In this document: one piece after another, positions 22,758-34,639 of the stretch
Position numbering within the stretch: the stretch's first letter is position 1
Layout: every line of letters begins with the position of its first letter
NCBI GenBank assembly: GCA_003952965.2
Contig: RXIC02000471.1
Location: forward strand, 147,438 to 211,437
Reading direction: 5' to 3'
DNA from: Morella rubra
Lineage: Eukaryota; Streptophyta; Magnoliopsida; Fagales; Myricaceae
Length of the DNA: 64,000 bases
Notes under the pieces: generated by a model
Told to the model about the DNA's origin: nothing
Seen by the model: the letters and a program-made list of their open reading frames with translations, nothing else
Database searches by the model: none
Translations under genes and position numbers: made by a program

Positions 22758-22867
22758 GGAGAGCTTGCTTCCGGTACTTCTTTTGGATTCCCTAAGTATA
22801 TATATATTAAAAAAAAAGAATAAAAATGGAGCTTGCTTCTGGTACTTCGTTTGGATTCCCTAAGTTG
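22758..22867. repeat. Short tandem duplication upstream of the early nodulin-like gene
   Basis: A stretch of about 40 bp (GGAGCTTGCTTC...CCTAAGT) occurs at about 22758-22797 and again at about 22828-22867, with AT-rich sequence between them. Other promoters of the array have it once. Confidence 0.75.
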
Positions 22868-22916
22868 GACCAGGCCACAGGACCTGGCTTTCAAAGCCTC
22901 CCTGAGATAGGCACTG

Positions 22917-24474
22917 TTTCTAAGCGAACCATAATATTAATAAAAAGTGGGAAACCAGCAGAGATACAAGCGCAAAACCCACCACAGGGGCCAGCTACAC
23001 GACATAAGGGCATACAGCCAAATTTAACAAAGACAAAGGGCCATACGGTCCAAAGACATACAGAGTGCACAAAGCACAACCAAATAAGCCGAACGGCCAA
23101 ACCATGAAATGGCCACAAGGGCCACAGCTGAGAGCCGCCAAAGGCGGAGTCTTTCGCCGGAGGAGAGGATGCAGGCACTTAGATCCCACTTTCCTACGGA
23201 GAAGTCCATGTCAGTGCCGGCGAAAGAGGGGCACACATGAGTGGGATTGGATTCTGTGCGAAGTTAATGGTGCGAAGTTTGTCTAGATTTTGAGCTCAAA
23301 TCTACGTCACCGCATGTACACTTCATTTAATGAGGTGGGGAGAGAAAAAAAGGCTCAAACTCGCTTGACATCAACAGAAGTCGGCTTGTCTTTTTTTTTT
23401 TTTTTTTGCCCTTTCCTTTTTGTTCCCTACAGAGCTTCCGCGACACGCCGACGCCATTGCAAATTTTTTTCTTTCTATTTTTCTTGCTCTTCTGTAACCT
23501 TCTGCAACAACAAGCCGATTCTTTACTGCACGTCTTTGCAATCTTCTTAACTTCGTTTAAATTTTTTTTTTCCCTTCAGGTGGCGTCTTCACCGTTGTTC
23601 CTTGTGGCCTTGATTTTTTTTTCTACGTCTCTTTGTCTTCCCTCAATGTTTCTATCATTTTGTGAAAGGAGAAAAATGTTTGGTGAGTGGGTTGATAGGC
23701 AGGGGTGGCTCCACAAAGCTGTCCGTTCTTCCTCCGCAAAGTCATCTATGGTCACTGTCGGTATCTGCACCGTTGTAATCCTCGCGGTAAGCTGCCGATC
23801 AACCCATGGTCACTGACGGAAATCTCAAGAATTTAGAGATTTATTTTCGTGTATGTTTTCTAGGAGATAAATTGAGCATGTTGGGTTGGTTTTCACTTTT
23901 TCTTTTATTGGTTGTTCAGATAGAGACTATTAAAAGTGAACCACAAAAGTTTCGTGAACCTAATTGGATATTAGGAAGAAGAGAAGTCATTCACGAGAAT
24001 GATGATTTTTGAGTATGAACTACCTTGCACGTTCCGTTTCAAGAAGTAAACCCACATAAAAAACTAGTAATATTATCAAAACTGGCGTCAATGCCACAAT
24101 GTGCAGGGAAAATGAAAAAAAAAAATAATTTACATGAAGTTGAAGAAAGTTGCAAAGGTTACGAAAGACGTGCAGTAAAAAGCTTGTTGTTGTAGAAGGT
24201 TGCAGAAGAGCAGGAAAATGAAAAGAAAAAAATAAGCAATGGCGTCGGCGTGTCGCGGAAGCTATGTAGGGAACAAAAAGGAAAGAAAAAAAAGACAAGC
24301 CGACTTCTGTTGACGCCAAGCCGAGTTTGAGGCTTTTTTTTCCCTCCCCACCTCATTAAATGAGGTGTACATGCGGTGACCGTCAGATTTGAGCCTCAAA
24401 ATCTCAGCCCCCCTTAACAAACTTCGCACCATTAACCTTCGCACAGAATCCAATCCCCACGTAAGTGGCACCCG
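22917..24474. mobile_element. Foldback insertion with 17-bp target duplication, partly LINE-like
   Basis: The insertion is flanked by the identical 17-bp repeat CCCTGAGATAGGCACTG (22900-22916 and 24475-24491). The uninterrupted empty site exists in a paralogous promoter near 15180. Inside, about 23228-23640 and 24070-24474 are inverted copies of each other (about 400 bp each, clearly homologous with small indels), around a spacer of about 430 bp. The left 310 bp (22917-23227) look, on the minus strand, like the 3' end of a plant non-LTR element, with GGCCCTTGTGGCC-type phrases also found in the insertion at 38.0-38.9 kb. A 16-17 bp target duplication suits retroposition better than a Mutator element (9 bp). 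No coding region was recognised. Confidence 0.7.
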
Positions 24475-24491
24475 CCCTGAGATAGGCACTG

Positions 24492-25332
24492 AAAGATGGA
24501 TAAAATAGTTTGGAGTTATTTTTATTTTTATTTTTTTCTGAATGTTTGGAGTTATTCAAACAACTACCTAATAAGTCGGGCACCATTAACGTGATGTGTT
24601 TGGACTTGAACAAACACACTCGGTTGGACCAGGCCACACAGACCTGGCTTTCAAAGCCTCACTGAGACCTGCTCTGAAAGATGGATAAAATAGCTTGGAG
24701 TTATTCGTCTTTACACGATAATTTTCCGGTAATATTGTTGGGATTTTATAGACTAGGGTCCGAATGTTTCCCCCACAAACATGGTTAATGAGTCATAATT
24801 TTTGATAATTGTATTTAAACACAAACATTAATGATCCCAAAAAATTTAATCTACTATCTAAATTATGAATTTTATTATATTTTAATGGGCTTATTGGGGT
24901 TGGTGAAGAACCATCAAAGCCAGGCTTTGTTGAAGTTGGACTTCTACAATGGCAGAAGCACCATCTCCATTCAGAATGAAACTAGCCAAACCCACACAAC
25001 TGGTACGATATTAATTAGTTCTTTGTGATTAATCATGTATTAATGGTTATCAGGTCTGGCCTCAAGTTCGTCACTAATCGCAGTTAGAATCCACAATGAG
25101 CTGAACATATGTACTATAGACACTAGGAAATTATAAATTAACTTCGCAATCGAACGAGCAGTATTGACCAATCTCGTTATTATAATTATTCGCTACTCCA
25201 GTATGTGGTACATTATTTGGTCCCGTGCACCAATCCAAAAGAACAATTGGATTAAAAATCGGAAATAAAGACATTTTTAGATGCTACATATAAAAATGCA
25301 AAAGAAATTCAGCAGTACTAACAAGGAGAACT
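24492..25332. repeat. Duplicated upstream spacer, diverged copy 4
   Basis: No gene seen. About 24790-25165 matches the spacer at 17490-17860 and 20440-20810, so the tandem unit (gene plus upstream spacer) is repeated here. About 24530-24680 repeats the promoter phrase with GGACCAGGCCACA. Confidence 0.75.
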
Positions 25333-25957
25333 TCAGAAAACAGTCAAGAAAGAGATAGCTATGGTGGAGAGGACAGCAGACAGGGCGCCAACGGTCAAAG
25401 ATGGAGCGGAGCTCCACCACTGATCATTTCCAATGCCGATGGTCACCTTCTGGCCGAGTTCGCAGTGGTTGCTGACGGTGCAGATGAAGTAGCGAGTGCT
25501 ATTGGACGTCAGAGTGAAATTTGCGGGGCTGGTTGATTGTATTTCCGATATAGCAGTGTCTGTGCAGTTATCATAATTCTCTTTGGTCACTTCAGCCACG
25601 TCGTGCGTTCCGGTCCAGTTGAACACTGTACAAGGTTGAAACGAAAACACAATCTGTCAATCTATATGTATGGAAAAGCTAGAGTTCGTCGTTGGTTAAG
25701 CTGCTTGTAAACCAATATTCCAGATGAACTGGGAGTCAAGAAAAGCTCGCAATTTCGATATTATTGAGGATGTGCTTACCTATCACGTCACCAATTTCGA
25801 AAACCTTTCCACGAGCCCAGGTTTTGTAGGCAACAGACCCTAGCGGAGGAATGGTCCATCCCAGTTCGTCGCCAACGGTGTAAGTTGCCGCAGTTGCACC
25901 CTTTAATAGAGAAACTACGGCAATTAAGCACACGATCAAGCCCAGTCGAGTAGCCAT
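25333..25957 (-). CDS. Phytocyanin (uclacyanin/stellacyanin-like), copper ligands intact
   Basis: Two exons: 25957-25780 and 25625-25333 (471 bp, 156 residues), with a phase-1 intron, donor GTAAGC and acceptor TACAG. The Met of MATRLGLIV was chosen, not an in-frame Met further upstream, because it gives a clean signal peptide (about 1-23, ending GATA) and matches the other family starts. Domain: TYTVGDELGWTIPP through QKVTIGI. Copper ligands are all present: His67 (THDV), Cys108, His113 and Gln118 (FICTVSNHCELGQ). Gln in the axial place is the stellacyanin and some-uclacyanin type. There are several N-glycosylation motifs and a C-terminal hydrophobic tail without a Pro-rich spacer, probably a GPI signal. 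The likely role is extracellular electron transfer or redox signalling at the plasma membrane; the partner is unknown. Confidence 0.92.
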
Positions 25958-26093
25958 TTGATCTCCAAGCTTTTGTGTTCCGCAGGTCGTCCCTGGCACC
26001 CTCTGTGTCTCTGTTTCTTGCTAACAACGATGTGACGAGGAATTAAGGGAAGGAAAATGGGTTTGAGTGATAAGACCGGATGGAGCAACGAGA

Positions 26094-26099
26094 CTTTAT
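26094..26099 (-). promoter_or_regulatory. TATA box of the gene at 25333-25957
   Basis: TATAAA on the minus strand, about 137 bp upstream of the ATG, at nearly the same distance as in the sister genes. Confidence 0.6.
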
Positions 26100-26764
26100 A
26101 AACCGTACATATGCGTGGGCTCTTCGTAACCTTTTAGAAAATGTGACAGAAAAATTCCTTTCTTTCAAAATAGGCGACGGGAGCCGAATTTTGAGAAATT
26201 CTAGAATTTTGATCCGCGGTCAATGTTTTTTAGTTTTTTTTGCATTTCTTTCTACCAACCTATTGACACCAATGTCTTCACGAATCGATCTTACACTTTG
26301 TTCTCGAAGCGAAGACCATGTAATCTCTTCCAGGAAAGACATGCCGCTGAAATGTCAGCGAAGCTCTTGGTTTGGGTCCAAATTCGACTCCCCCCATAAC
26401 CGACTTGATTGAGGCAATTACCTTACCTCCTAGTCCTGTTTCTATTTAATCAAGAACAGAGAAGACAAAAAAAAAGTGCTAATTTATTCTGAGTTCGAGT
26501 CATTTTTTTCTTCTTCTCTTTCTTCTTTATATAAATCATTAGAGCTGGTACTTAAAGTTGTCTATTATAAGAACCATATTTTCATCCTTGTACGGTCCAC
26601 AGAGCCAACTATTCACACCTACTCTGTAAATTGAACCTCAATTTTCTTTCCAAGCAATGGGAATACTATTCCAACTCCCGTATAGGAGGAGACCAGGAAA
26701 CAGGGAGAGGCTGCAGTCAATGGGAGGGGACGTGGGAGGGAAGCTGTTGAAACCGAGGTTATAG
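26100..26764. other. Intergenic, nothing recognised
   Basis: AT-rich DNA with no supported gene. The only open frame of note is short and without a recognisable domain. Confidence 0.5.
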
Positions 26765-27809
26765 TGCACATCAACAATCTTTAATTAATTATTAAATTTA
26801 TATTTCTCACACAAATTCAATAAGAGAACTTGGTGATCACCGGCGGATGCAATGTGCGGATCTCGATGTTTTGTCTTAAGGTATGAGCGCTATTTTGCGT
26901 CTTGATAAGTTGGGTTTTCTTAATATTAGAATTTAAGTCTGTTGGTTTGCAGTTTCATATATTTTTTTTTTTTTTTGTATTTTTAAGTCTTTTATTATTA
27001 ATTTTGGATATTATTTGTCACAAGTGAGAGTTTTTAAATAAAATTTGAAGGTACTATTCCCCTTTCCTAAAAAAAAATACAAAACTTGGTGAAGAGTGTA
27101 GCTGACAGAAAATTGGTGTGAAATAACCAACGATTTCAGACTGTGATTAGGAAAAAGAAGGGATCAAGGAAGGTTGAACCAGTGAGACTGAAATTTTGGG
27201 ATAAGAAGAGTCGAATCAGATGCAGCACCACAACGAGGACATGTACGCTGACAAATGAAGTCATAGGAGAATCTGACCTTGTTAGTGAGAATGCACTCAC
27301 CAAAATGGGATCACGATATTCTATAGTTTTTTTTTTTTATCTGAATTTAAATCTGTACCGTATTTAATGTTCTTGTGAATTTTTAGGCAATATGAGCCTT
27401 ATAATATATAATGTTTCTGATATTTTTCTTTCTTCGAATTGCATGGTATAATTTGAACAAATTTTGTTTAGAAGATCTTGATTTCCAATACAATGCTCGA
27501 TGAGGACAACATGCATAAGTTACGAGAAAATTACAAGATGAAAAAATTGCCCACACTAACTCTATAAATTCTATATAAATTATCAGTTTGAGAATGAACT
27601 ATAAGTAGTCATGACATGGTCAACTAAATCCGAATTTATAGTTTTCTTCTTTTTTGAATCCAATCTTTAGGATAATTCTTTTTAGGCATGCGAAGAAACA
27701 CACCTTAATAACTGAGCCAATACTGTCATATTTATAGATCGAGGAAGAGGGAGCTCCCATAAGCTAGCTACATGATGCAGCAGGAGAAGTTAGAATGAGG
27801 GTTTATCAA
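26765..27809. repeat. Tandem host duplication, copy I left part
   Basis: Homologous to 37200-39165 (minus the insertion at about 38016-38895). It shares, for example, the stretch from ATCAACAATCT and the closing phrase CATGATGCAGCAGGAGAAGT. No gene is evident; a plus-strand frame at 27143-27367 lies in the duplicated part but shows no domain. Its right part continues after the copia element at 36941-37196. Confidence 0.8.
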
Positions 27810-27822
27810 AGTACATTAACAA

Positions 27823-28380
27823 TCTCCCCCTTTGAGAACTTCATGACAACACCAACGATCCTAAAGACATAAGTTCTGTTGATCACCACCACAGAACTTA
27901 TTTACAAAAGGACACAAACCTATTCTAAACATAGGCTTAGACATAATTCCTGAGATTTATCAACCTGCAATGACAATCTCAACAACAACCAAGTAACTCA
28001 CAAAAAATATTAGTCCATTGTTAAATAAAACAAATAAATTAACAATTGACTTATCATTCATCAGAGAATATGAATCTCCCCCTGAGTTGAGCAATTTTGG
28101 CTCCCCAACTCAGCAAGACTTTATAGATATTTCATGTTAACACATTAGAAATTAGAGATAACCTATACCACATTATCAAGGCACAAATAACAACAACGAA
28201 CTTATCCATCAGTCAAATAACAGACATAAAGATATGTAATAGCAATAAAACCATCAACTAAGTTCATAAGATAACAAAACAAAAATGAACGAAATACTGC
28301 TTTAAACATCAGTTTCGAAAGCAAAAGCAAAACATGAAAGCAAATCACATCAACCAAATTCTACTACTCCCCCTTTGTCA
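27823..28380 (-). promoter_or_regulatory. Multiple polypurine tracts of the copia element
   Basis: On the minus strand there are three tracts: CAAAGGGGGAGA (about 27823-27834), CAGGGGGAGA (about 28074-28085) and CAAAGGGGGAG (about 28369-28380). Repeated tracts upstream of the 3' LTR are a reported Sirevirus hallmark. The leftmost borders the LTR remnant and would be the functional one. Confidence 0.75.
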
Positions 28381-28397
28381 AGAAGAAGCCAAAGAAA

Positions 28398-29717
28398 CTA
28401 TTCGTCATCAGAGGTGGCAGTCGCATAACCGTCATCTTTGTCACCGTCCACCTCATCATCACCCTCGTCAACATCATCGGCAGCTGGGTCATCCTCTACC
28501 CCGACATCCTCTTCCTCATCTTCCTCGTCCTCAACATCTTCCGTGTCTTCCTCAGGAGGAGGAGCACTACTGGAAGCATCATCCAATCGTAAATGCTTGC
28601 GAATGAAGGCAACATCAGCCACTAACTTAGCCAAATCCAGTTTAAACACTTCCTGATTAGCAAGAAGAGTGGACTGAATAGATGCGGAGGAAGTAGACCG
28701 TTCGGTCAGGAGTTTGGTGGCCTCAACTAGATATGTAATATCAGAGTGCATAGGTCCACGACTCGGATCAGAGGAGGGAAAGGTTTTGGAGTGACCTTTG
28801 TGAGATTTACTCTGACTTAGAGTATGTTTGCCTACATTTTGGACTTTCTCACGTATTTCATTTCGAGGAATAAAAATGAAATGAGCTGCCAACAATTTCA
28901 TGATCAAGCTACAATATGGAAGGCGATTGGTAGTAGACTTAGAATGAAACACCTTGACCATATGTGCACAAATATGGGCAGGTAAATCAATTTGGTCATT
29001 GATAAAAAAGGCATACAAAGAACACATTCGTTCAAAGGAGAGGGCAGAAAGATGTCTAGTAGGAAAAATATTGGTTGAGATAATCAAATGCTCCGAAGTG
29101 AAGAGTTTAGAACTAAACTCTTTTGCCTTGAAGGTGAATTGTTTTTGAGCAAGAAAGTTGGCAATAACAGTGTTAGAAGGTCGAGTTCTTGCTGAGTAAG
29201 GATATGTGGGTTTATGAGCTCTTGGTATGCCTAAACAGTTAGCTAGGATATTAGGGTCGACGTCTATGGATTGACCCCGAAAATATACTGTGAAGGAAGT
29301 AGAATCACAGACATTATGAATGTTTGAGTAAAATTCATGAATCACAGACATAACTGGAGGCATGATGTGAGTGATCAAAGATTCCCAACCTCGAGCAGTA
29401 AATCGCTCGGCAACATGGAGCTTAGTGAGTTCGACCAGTCTAACCTCTCGCTCAATGATTAATAATTTAGGAGCAAATCTTGTCGTGAAGAGTTCCTCTG
29501 CCTTTGCATTGAGGAATCGGTTGCTGTCAAAATCTGTCGGTGGGTCAGGTGTCTGTGGTGCCTTTCCAGACGCTTGTTTGGTAAACCTTTTGGGAGGAGG
29601 TGGTGCACTGGAAGACGCCTCAGTCCTTTTCTTTGGAGGTTTAGTGGGTGCGGGCTGTTTGGACACGCCACAGTGATTTTTTGCTTGTTTGGCCGCAGCT
29701 CGCTTAAGGCGTACCAT
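28398..29717 (-). CDS. Extra open reading frame of the copia element (plant transposon-protein type)
   Basis: An uninterrupted 439-residue frame between pol and the 3' end. It has a basic N-terminus (MVRLKRAAAKQAKNH), a Pro/Ser-rich segment (about 20-60), and a central globular part with GWESLITHIMPPVMSVIHEF, FYSNI and the pattern VDPNILANCLGIPR. This last pattern is typical of the plant proteins annotated only as putative plant transposon protein. The C-terminus is a long Asp/Glu-rich tail (about 385-430). In Sireviruses this position is taken by an additional, often called env-like, gene; no membrane segment or envelope feature is visible here. The function is unknown. It belongs to the element and not to the host. 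Confidence 0.75.
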   Translation of the reverse strand: MVRLKRAAAKQAKNHCGVSKQPAPTKPPKKRTEASSSAPPPPKRFTKQASGKAPQTPDPPTDFDSNRFLNAKAEELFTTRFAPKLLIIEREVRLVELTKLHVAERFTARGWESLITHIMPPVMSVIHEFYSNIHNVCDSTSFTVYFRGQSIDVDPNILANCLGIPRAHKPTYPYSARTRPSNTVIANFLAQKQFTFKAKEFSSKLFTSEHLIISTNIFPTRHLSALSFERMCSLYAFFINDQIDLPAHICAHMVKVFHSKSTTNRLPYCSLIMKLLAAHFIFIPRNEIREKVQNVGKHTLSQSKSHKGHSKTFPSSDPSRGPMHSDITYLVEATKLLTERSTSSASIQSTLLANQEVFKLDLAKLVADVAFIRKHLRLDDASSSAPPPEEDTEDVEDEEDEEEDVGVEDDPAADDVDEGDDEVDGDKDDGYATATSDDE

Positions 29718-30539
29718 CTACAAAAACAGACTGTTTAGTATTGACTAATATTTATGGACGTAGAAACAGTTATGTACAATCAGCCCAAATACATACCACA
29801 AAGAAACAATATTTGCAATTTCTATGAACTCAAGCTATCCGAAATATCATGTAAGTGTCTATAGAGATTAGGATAGCAGAAGTGACATATAAGGAGATAC
29901 CCATATCCATATCTTCCAATAATCGAAAATGTTTCACAAACTCAAGTCAACTAAGCAATATAATGATAGAGTCAACTAATCTCTCTAGATCTTAACAAAG
30001 GAGGAAAGATTATACGAGGAGTACAAGATATATTACCAATTTTTCGTAAAAGAAAATTTTTTTTGATAAACCCTAGATTTTGAATAAAAATAGATTTGGT
30101 GAAAGCAATGAGCCAATCACAGTGGGTGTTTGAAAATCAGCTTTAAACACACTATGAAAACAAAACCCATAATGAATATTAGACATATTTTAAGCACAAA
30201 CATTCAGATCTAAGAACATGAGTACCGAACCCACATGGGGGACCACACGGCCAAATGGCCAACTAATAGTCAAGAAGTCATGTAGAAAGTAGAGACAAGG
30301 TAGAATAAGTCAAGAATCTTTACCTTTGTGCATCCTTAACGGATGATTAAACAATAATATGCTGCAAGCTAGAATACAGGTGTAGTGGGAAAGTGTGGGG
30401 CGGCACAAATTAAGAGTAGAGAAGGAGAGAAGAACGTCTGGTAGAAAGTGAGTGGAGGCTAGGGTAAAATTAAGTGAGTGGGGGTAATACGGTACATGGG
30501 CTTTACGACGTTTAAAATTAACATTATAAGACTCGGGGC

Positions 30540-30830
30540 CGCCTTTACCAAAAATACCTCGGGATATACAGAGGCATCCCTGATATTATTACAGCACCTG
30601 ACATTAGCCGGGAAAAATACCCCAGGCATACAGGGCATCCTGAGTTATTGTAACGCCTGGACATTAGCCAGGTATGCCGAGCCTTGCCAGTCCTACCCCC
30701 GGTCATCCCATCTCCCCTGTCTTACAGGGCTTATCCCGTCATCCCGGGCAGTCCAGATCTCCCCTGTCTTGCAGGGCTTATCCCTGTCATCCCAGGAAGT
30801 CCAGATCTCAGCGTCTCCCTGTCATTACTT
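30540..30830. repeat. Short tandem repeats in the copia 3' region
   Basis: A unit of about 48 bp beginning TCCCCTGTCTTACAGGGC is present twice in tandem (about 30711-30806), preceded by looser repeats of the phrase ACATTAGCC. This is more GC-rich than its surroundings. Confidence 0.7.
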
Positions 30831-31089
30831 TTAAAAAATACACTCAATCACTGACCCCTCTACCTTATTATGAACACTTTCCACCATTATCTCGTGAATT
30901 TCTAAACTACAAGCAAACTGCATGCAAACTAAGTTTCACAGTTTAGTCACAAAAAAGTAGTATATTTTACTGAAATCTTACAATATTATCAAAAATTCTC
31001 AAAATCATCAGTAAATTATTTAAAAGCAAGTTAGCCAAAAAAAAAAAACATTATTATTATACACAGCTAACTAAAACTAAATTACTGAT

Positions 31090-32780
31090 CAACATTTTTA
31101 CGATATTTGACAAACACCTACAGCTTGTCTCAAAAATTCAAATCTAGATGTATCAAGTGGTTTTGTAAACAGATCAGCTAATTGATTTTCAGTGGAAAGA
31201 TGTTCAACATTAACAATATTGTCTTCAACAAGGTTACGTATGAAATGGTGTCTTATATCTATGTGTTTGGTGCGTGAATGTTGTACAGGATTTTTAAAAA
31301 TATTTATAGCATTGGTATTGTCACAATATACAAACATAGATTTTTGGTTTAGTCCATAATCGGCTAACATTTGTTTCATCCACAGAAGTTGTGTACAGCA
31401 ACTTCCATGGCAATATATTCTGCCTCAGCAGTTGATAATGAAATTGAGCTTTGCTTTTTACTTAGCCAAGCAACTAAATTCGAGCCTAAGTAGAAGCAGC
31501 CACCAGAAGTGCTTTTTCTGTCATCAGAATTTCCAGCCCAATCTGCATCAGTAAAACCAATCAAATGAGTGTTAGAATCGTTAGAATACCAGATGCCATA
31601 GTTCACAGTACCGTTCACGTATCAATGATTTTCTTTACTGCCTCAAGATGACTTTCCTTAGGATCAGCTTGAAACCTAGCACATATCCCTACACTAAAAG
31701 ATAAGTCAGGTCTACTGGCAGTTAAATATAGTAAACTTCCAATCATACTACGATACAATGTATGATCTACACTTTTTCCAGATGCATCAAGATTTAATTT
31801 CACGGAGGTATTCATAGGAACCTTTGTATGTTTTTTTTTTCCAACCCAAACTGTTTTACAAGATCCTTTGCATACTTAGTTTGAGAAATAAACAAACCAT
31901 TTTTGCTTTGTTTAATTTGCAAACCGAGAAAATAACATAGTTCTCCAACCATACTCATCTCAAACTCACTCTTCATGGATTCAACAAAATCTAAGCAAGG
32001 GATCCATTGGAGACCCGAATACAATGTCATCTACATAAATTTGTGCGATGATAATATTCTTATCAATTTTCTTTATAAAAAGAGTGCGATCAGCACCTCC
32101 TCTTATAAAACCATTATCAAGCAAATATGCAGTCAACCTATCGTACCAGGCCCTAGGGGCTTGCTTTAGGCCATAAAGAGCTTTCTTCAGTTTAAACACA
32201 TGGTTAGGATAATTTGGATCTATGAACCCTTTAGGTTGTTCTACAAACACTTCTTCTTGTAAGATACCATTCAAAAATGCACTTTTAACATCCATTTGGT
32301 ATAATTTGATGCCTAGGGAACAAGATATAGCCAACAATATTCTTATAGACTCTAATCTTGCTACAGGTGCAAAAGTTTCATCAAAGTCTATGCCCTCTAC
32401 TTGTGTGTACCCTTGTGCAACTAAAGAGTTTATTTCTAATTACAACACCATTTTCATCTGATTTATTTTTAAAAATCCATTTAGTACCAATGATATTATT
32501 AGCAGTGGGTCTTGGAACTAAATACCAAACATCATTTCTAATAAATTGATTTAGCTCATCATGCATGGCATTTACCCAATATTCATCTTTTAAAGCTTCA
32601 TCAACATTTTTTGGTTCACACAAAGAGACATAACATGAATATGTAATTTGGTTTAGAGTTCTACCTCTCAGTCTCATTCCATCATTGACATTTCCAATAA
32701 TATTTTGCTTAGGATGATTTAGTTTCACCCAGAAGAAGGTTCCAATGTATTTTCTGAACCTGTTTCTTGTTTTCATCAGA
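31090..32780 (-). mobile_element. Reverse transcriptase-RNase H region of the copia element
   Basis: The minus strand encodes [34 protein letters not shown], the catalytic [14 protein letters not shown], then LYLTASRPDLSFSVG and the RNase H end SISLSTAEAEYIAMEVAV and HIDIRHHFIRNLVE. These are standard Ty1/copia motifs. It is part of a broken element. Confidence 0.88.
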
Positions 32781-33274
32781 CTCGAATCAATGAAGTTTGC
32801 TTTTCTTCAGTTATTTCAGAATGCTCTGTTTGTTCATCTTCTTCTTCTTCTTCCCTGATTTTCTTGCATAGCAACATTCTCAATATCTTTCTGGTTAGTA
32901 GCATTGTCTAAGTCATCATCAATTTTAACATTGATATTTTCCATGACAGTAAGAGTACGTGAGTTATACACTCGGTAAGCTCTACTTAGATGTTGAATAT
33001 CCTAAAAATATTCCTTCATCAGAACGTGAATCAAATTTACCAAGATTTTCTCTATCACGTAATATATAACACTTACTACCAAAAACTTTAAAGTACTTCA
33101 CAGTAGGTCTTTTTCCTCTCCAAATTTCATAAGGGTTTTATTTGTTTTTGGACGAATATACACCCTATTAATGATATAACATGCAGTGTTTATAGCTTCC
33201 CCCCAAAATTTTTAGCTATACCTTTACCATGAAGCATTACACGAGCCATTTCTTGAAGGACTCGATTTTTCCTT

Positions 33275-34160
33275 TCAACAACTCCGTTCAGTTATAGGTG
33301 CAGAAAATTCTTGATGTATCCCTTCATCAAGGCACAATGTATGAAAGTCAGTGTTGTCAAATTCCTTCCCATGGTCACTTCGGATTCTTTGAATTTTACA
33401 CCCTTTTTCATTTTGCAATCGGTTGCAAAGGTTTTTGACCTTTTCAAATGTTTCAGACTTCTCTCTGAGAAGTTCAATCCAAGTATACCTAGAAAAGTCA
33501 TCTACAACAACAAGTATATATTTTCTGCCACTAAGACTTTCAGTCCTTGTTGGCCCCATTAAGTCCATATGTAATAAATCTAAGCATTTAGAAGTAAGAA
33601 TGTCAGAAGTCTTTTTGTGTGAGGTTCTAATTTGTTTTCCTAATTGGCAGGTTCCACAAACATTGTCAACCACCTTGTTTAGTCTAGGCATGCCTTCGAC
33701 CAACTTGATGATTTTCATTAGGTCACGATAATTTATGTGGCCTAATCTTTGATGCCAAAGATGTGATATGTCAGTATTGGATTTGTTACAAAATATTGCA
33801 TCATCTATGATTAACCCATAACAATTGTCAGAGTTCGTATACCATTAAAAACATATTTTCCCTTAGAGTTAACAACAGAACACTTGTTTTTAGAAAATTT
33901 TACATCAAATCCAGAATCACATATCTGGCTAATGCTTAACAAATTAGATTTTAGACCTTGCACATACAAAACATCATTAAAAACTAAAGAATCAGAAAGA
34001 GTAACTGAACCTTTACCAAGTATTTCGATTTGCTACCATCTCCAATGTAACAGCTCCTCCCTTACCATCTTTAAAAGAGGTGAACATGCTTTTATCTCCA
34101 CACATGTGTTTGGAGCAGCCACTGTCAAGGTACCAAGTATAATTGCTCTTTGCTTTTAGA
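33275..34160 (-). mobile_element. Protease and integrase regions of the copia element
   Basis: The minus strand reads CGTCQLGKQIRTSHK (GAG-pre-integrase and zinc-binding end), LLHMDLMGPTRTESLSGRKY and the catalytic-core context IRSDHGKEFDNTDF, with the protease start WYLDSGCSKHMCGD to the right. Confidence 0.87.
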
Positions 34161-34639
34161 GCAATGTGGGCTACAAAACAAGAGTTAGTAGATTTCTTCT
34201 TCCAAACTAGTTTCTGGTTGTTCAAGGGATTTATTTTCTGATTTATAAGTTGTATTTGTTGAGTTAAAACACTTACATGTAGCATCAACTTATCAAACTC
34301 AGATTTTGAAACATTGTTGAAGTAATCTCTCCTATTTTCATTTTTCAATAGATCATAGCACTTTGGTTTAGTATGACCAATTCTTCCACAGTGAAAACAA
34401 GTAGGAATAAATCTGGAATTTTTTGTTTTCACAGAACTAGAATTTTTTATAGAGATTACCTTGTTTACCTTACCAGAGGCGTCGGGTACAGTAGAGATAC
34501 TCTTAGTAGCTGGGACGAATACCACCCCTTTTGAGGTTGAGGAAACTGATGTAGAATTCTTGAAACCCAAACCATTTTTATTGCTGTCAGATTGACCAAT
34601 CCGCAGCATCTTGTCAAGGTGGCTGGTTCCCACTGTGAA

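Noticed and set aside
23228-24474. Long inverted repeat read as a plain Mutator-like element
   Set aside because: No 9-bp target duplication was found at its own ends, while a 17-bp duplication encloses a larger unit.
27143-27367. A plus-strand frame in the host duplication, shared in part with 37743-37961
   Set aside because: The two copies do not keep the same reading frame, which speaks against a coding gene.
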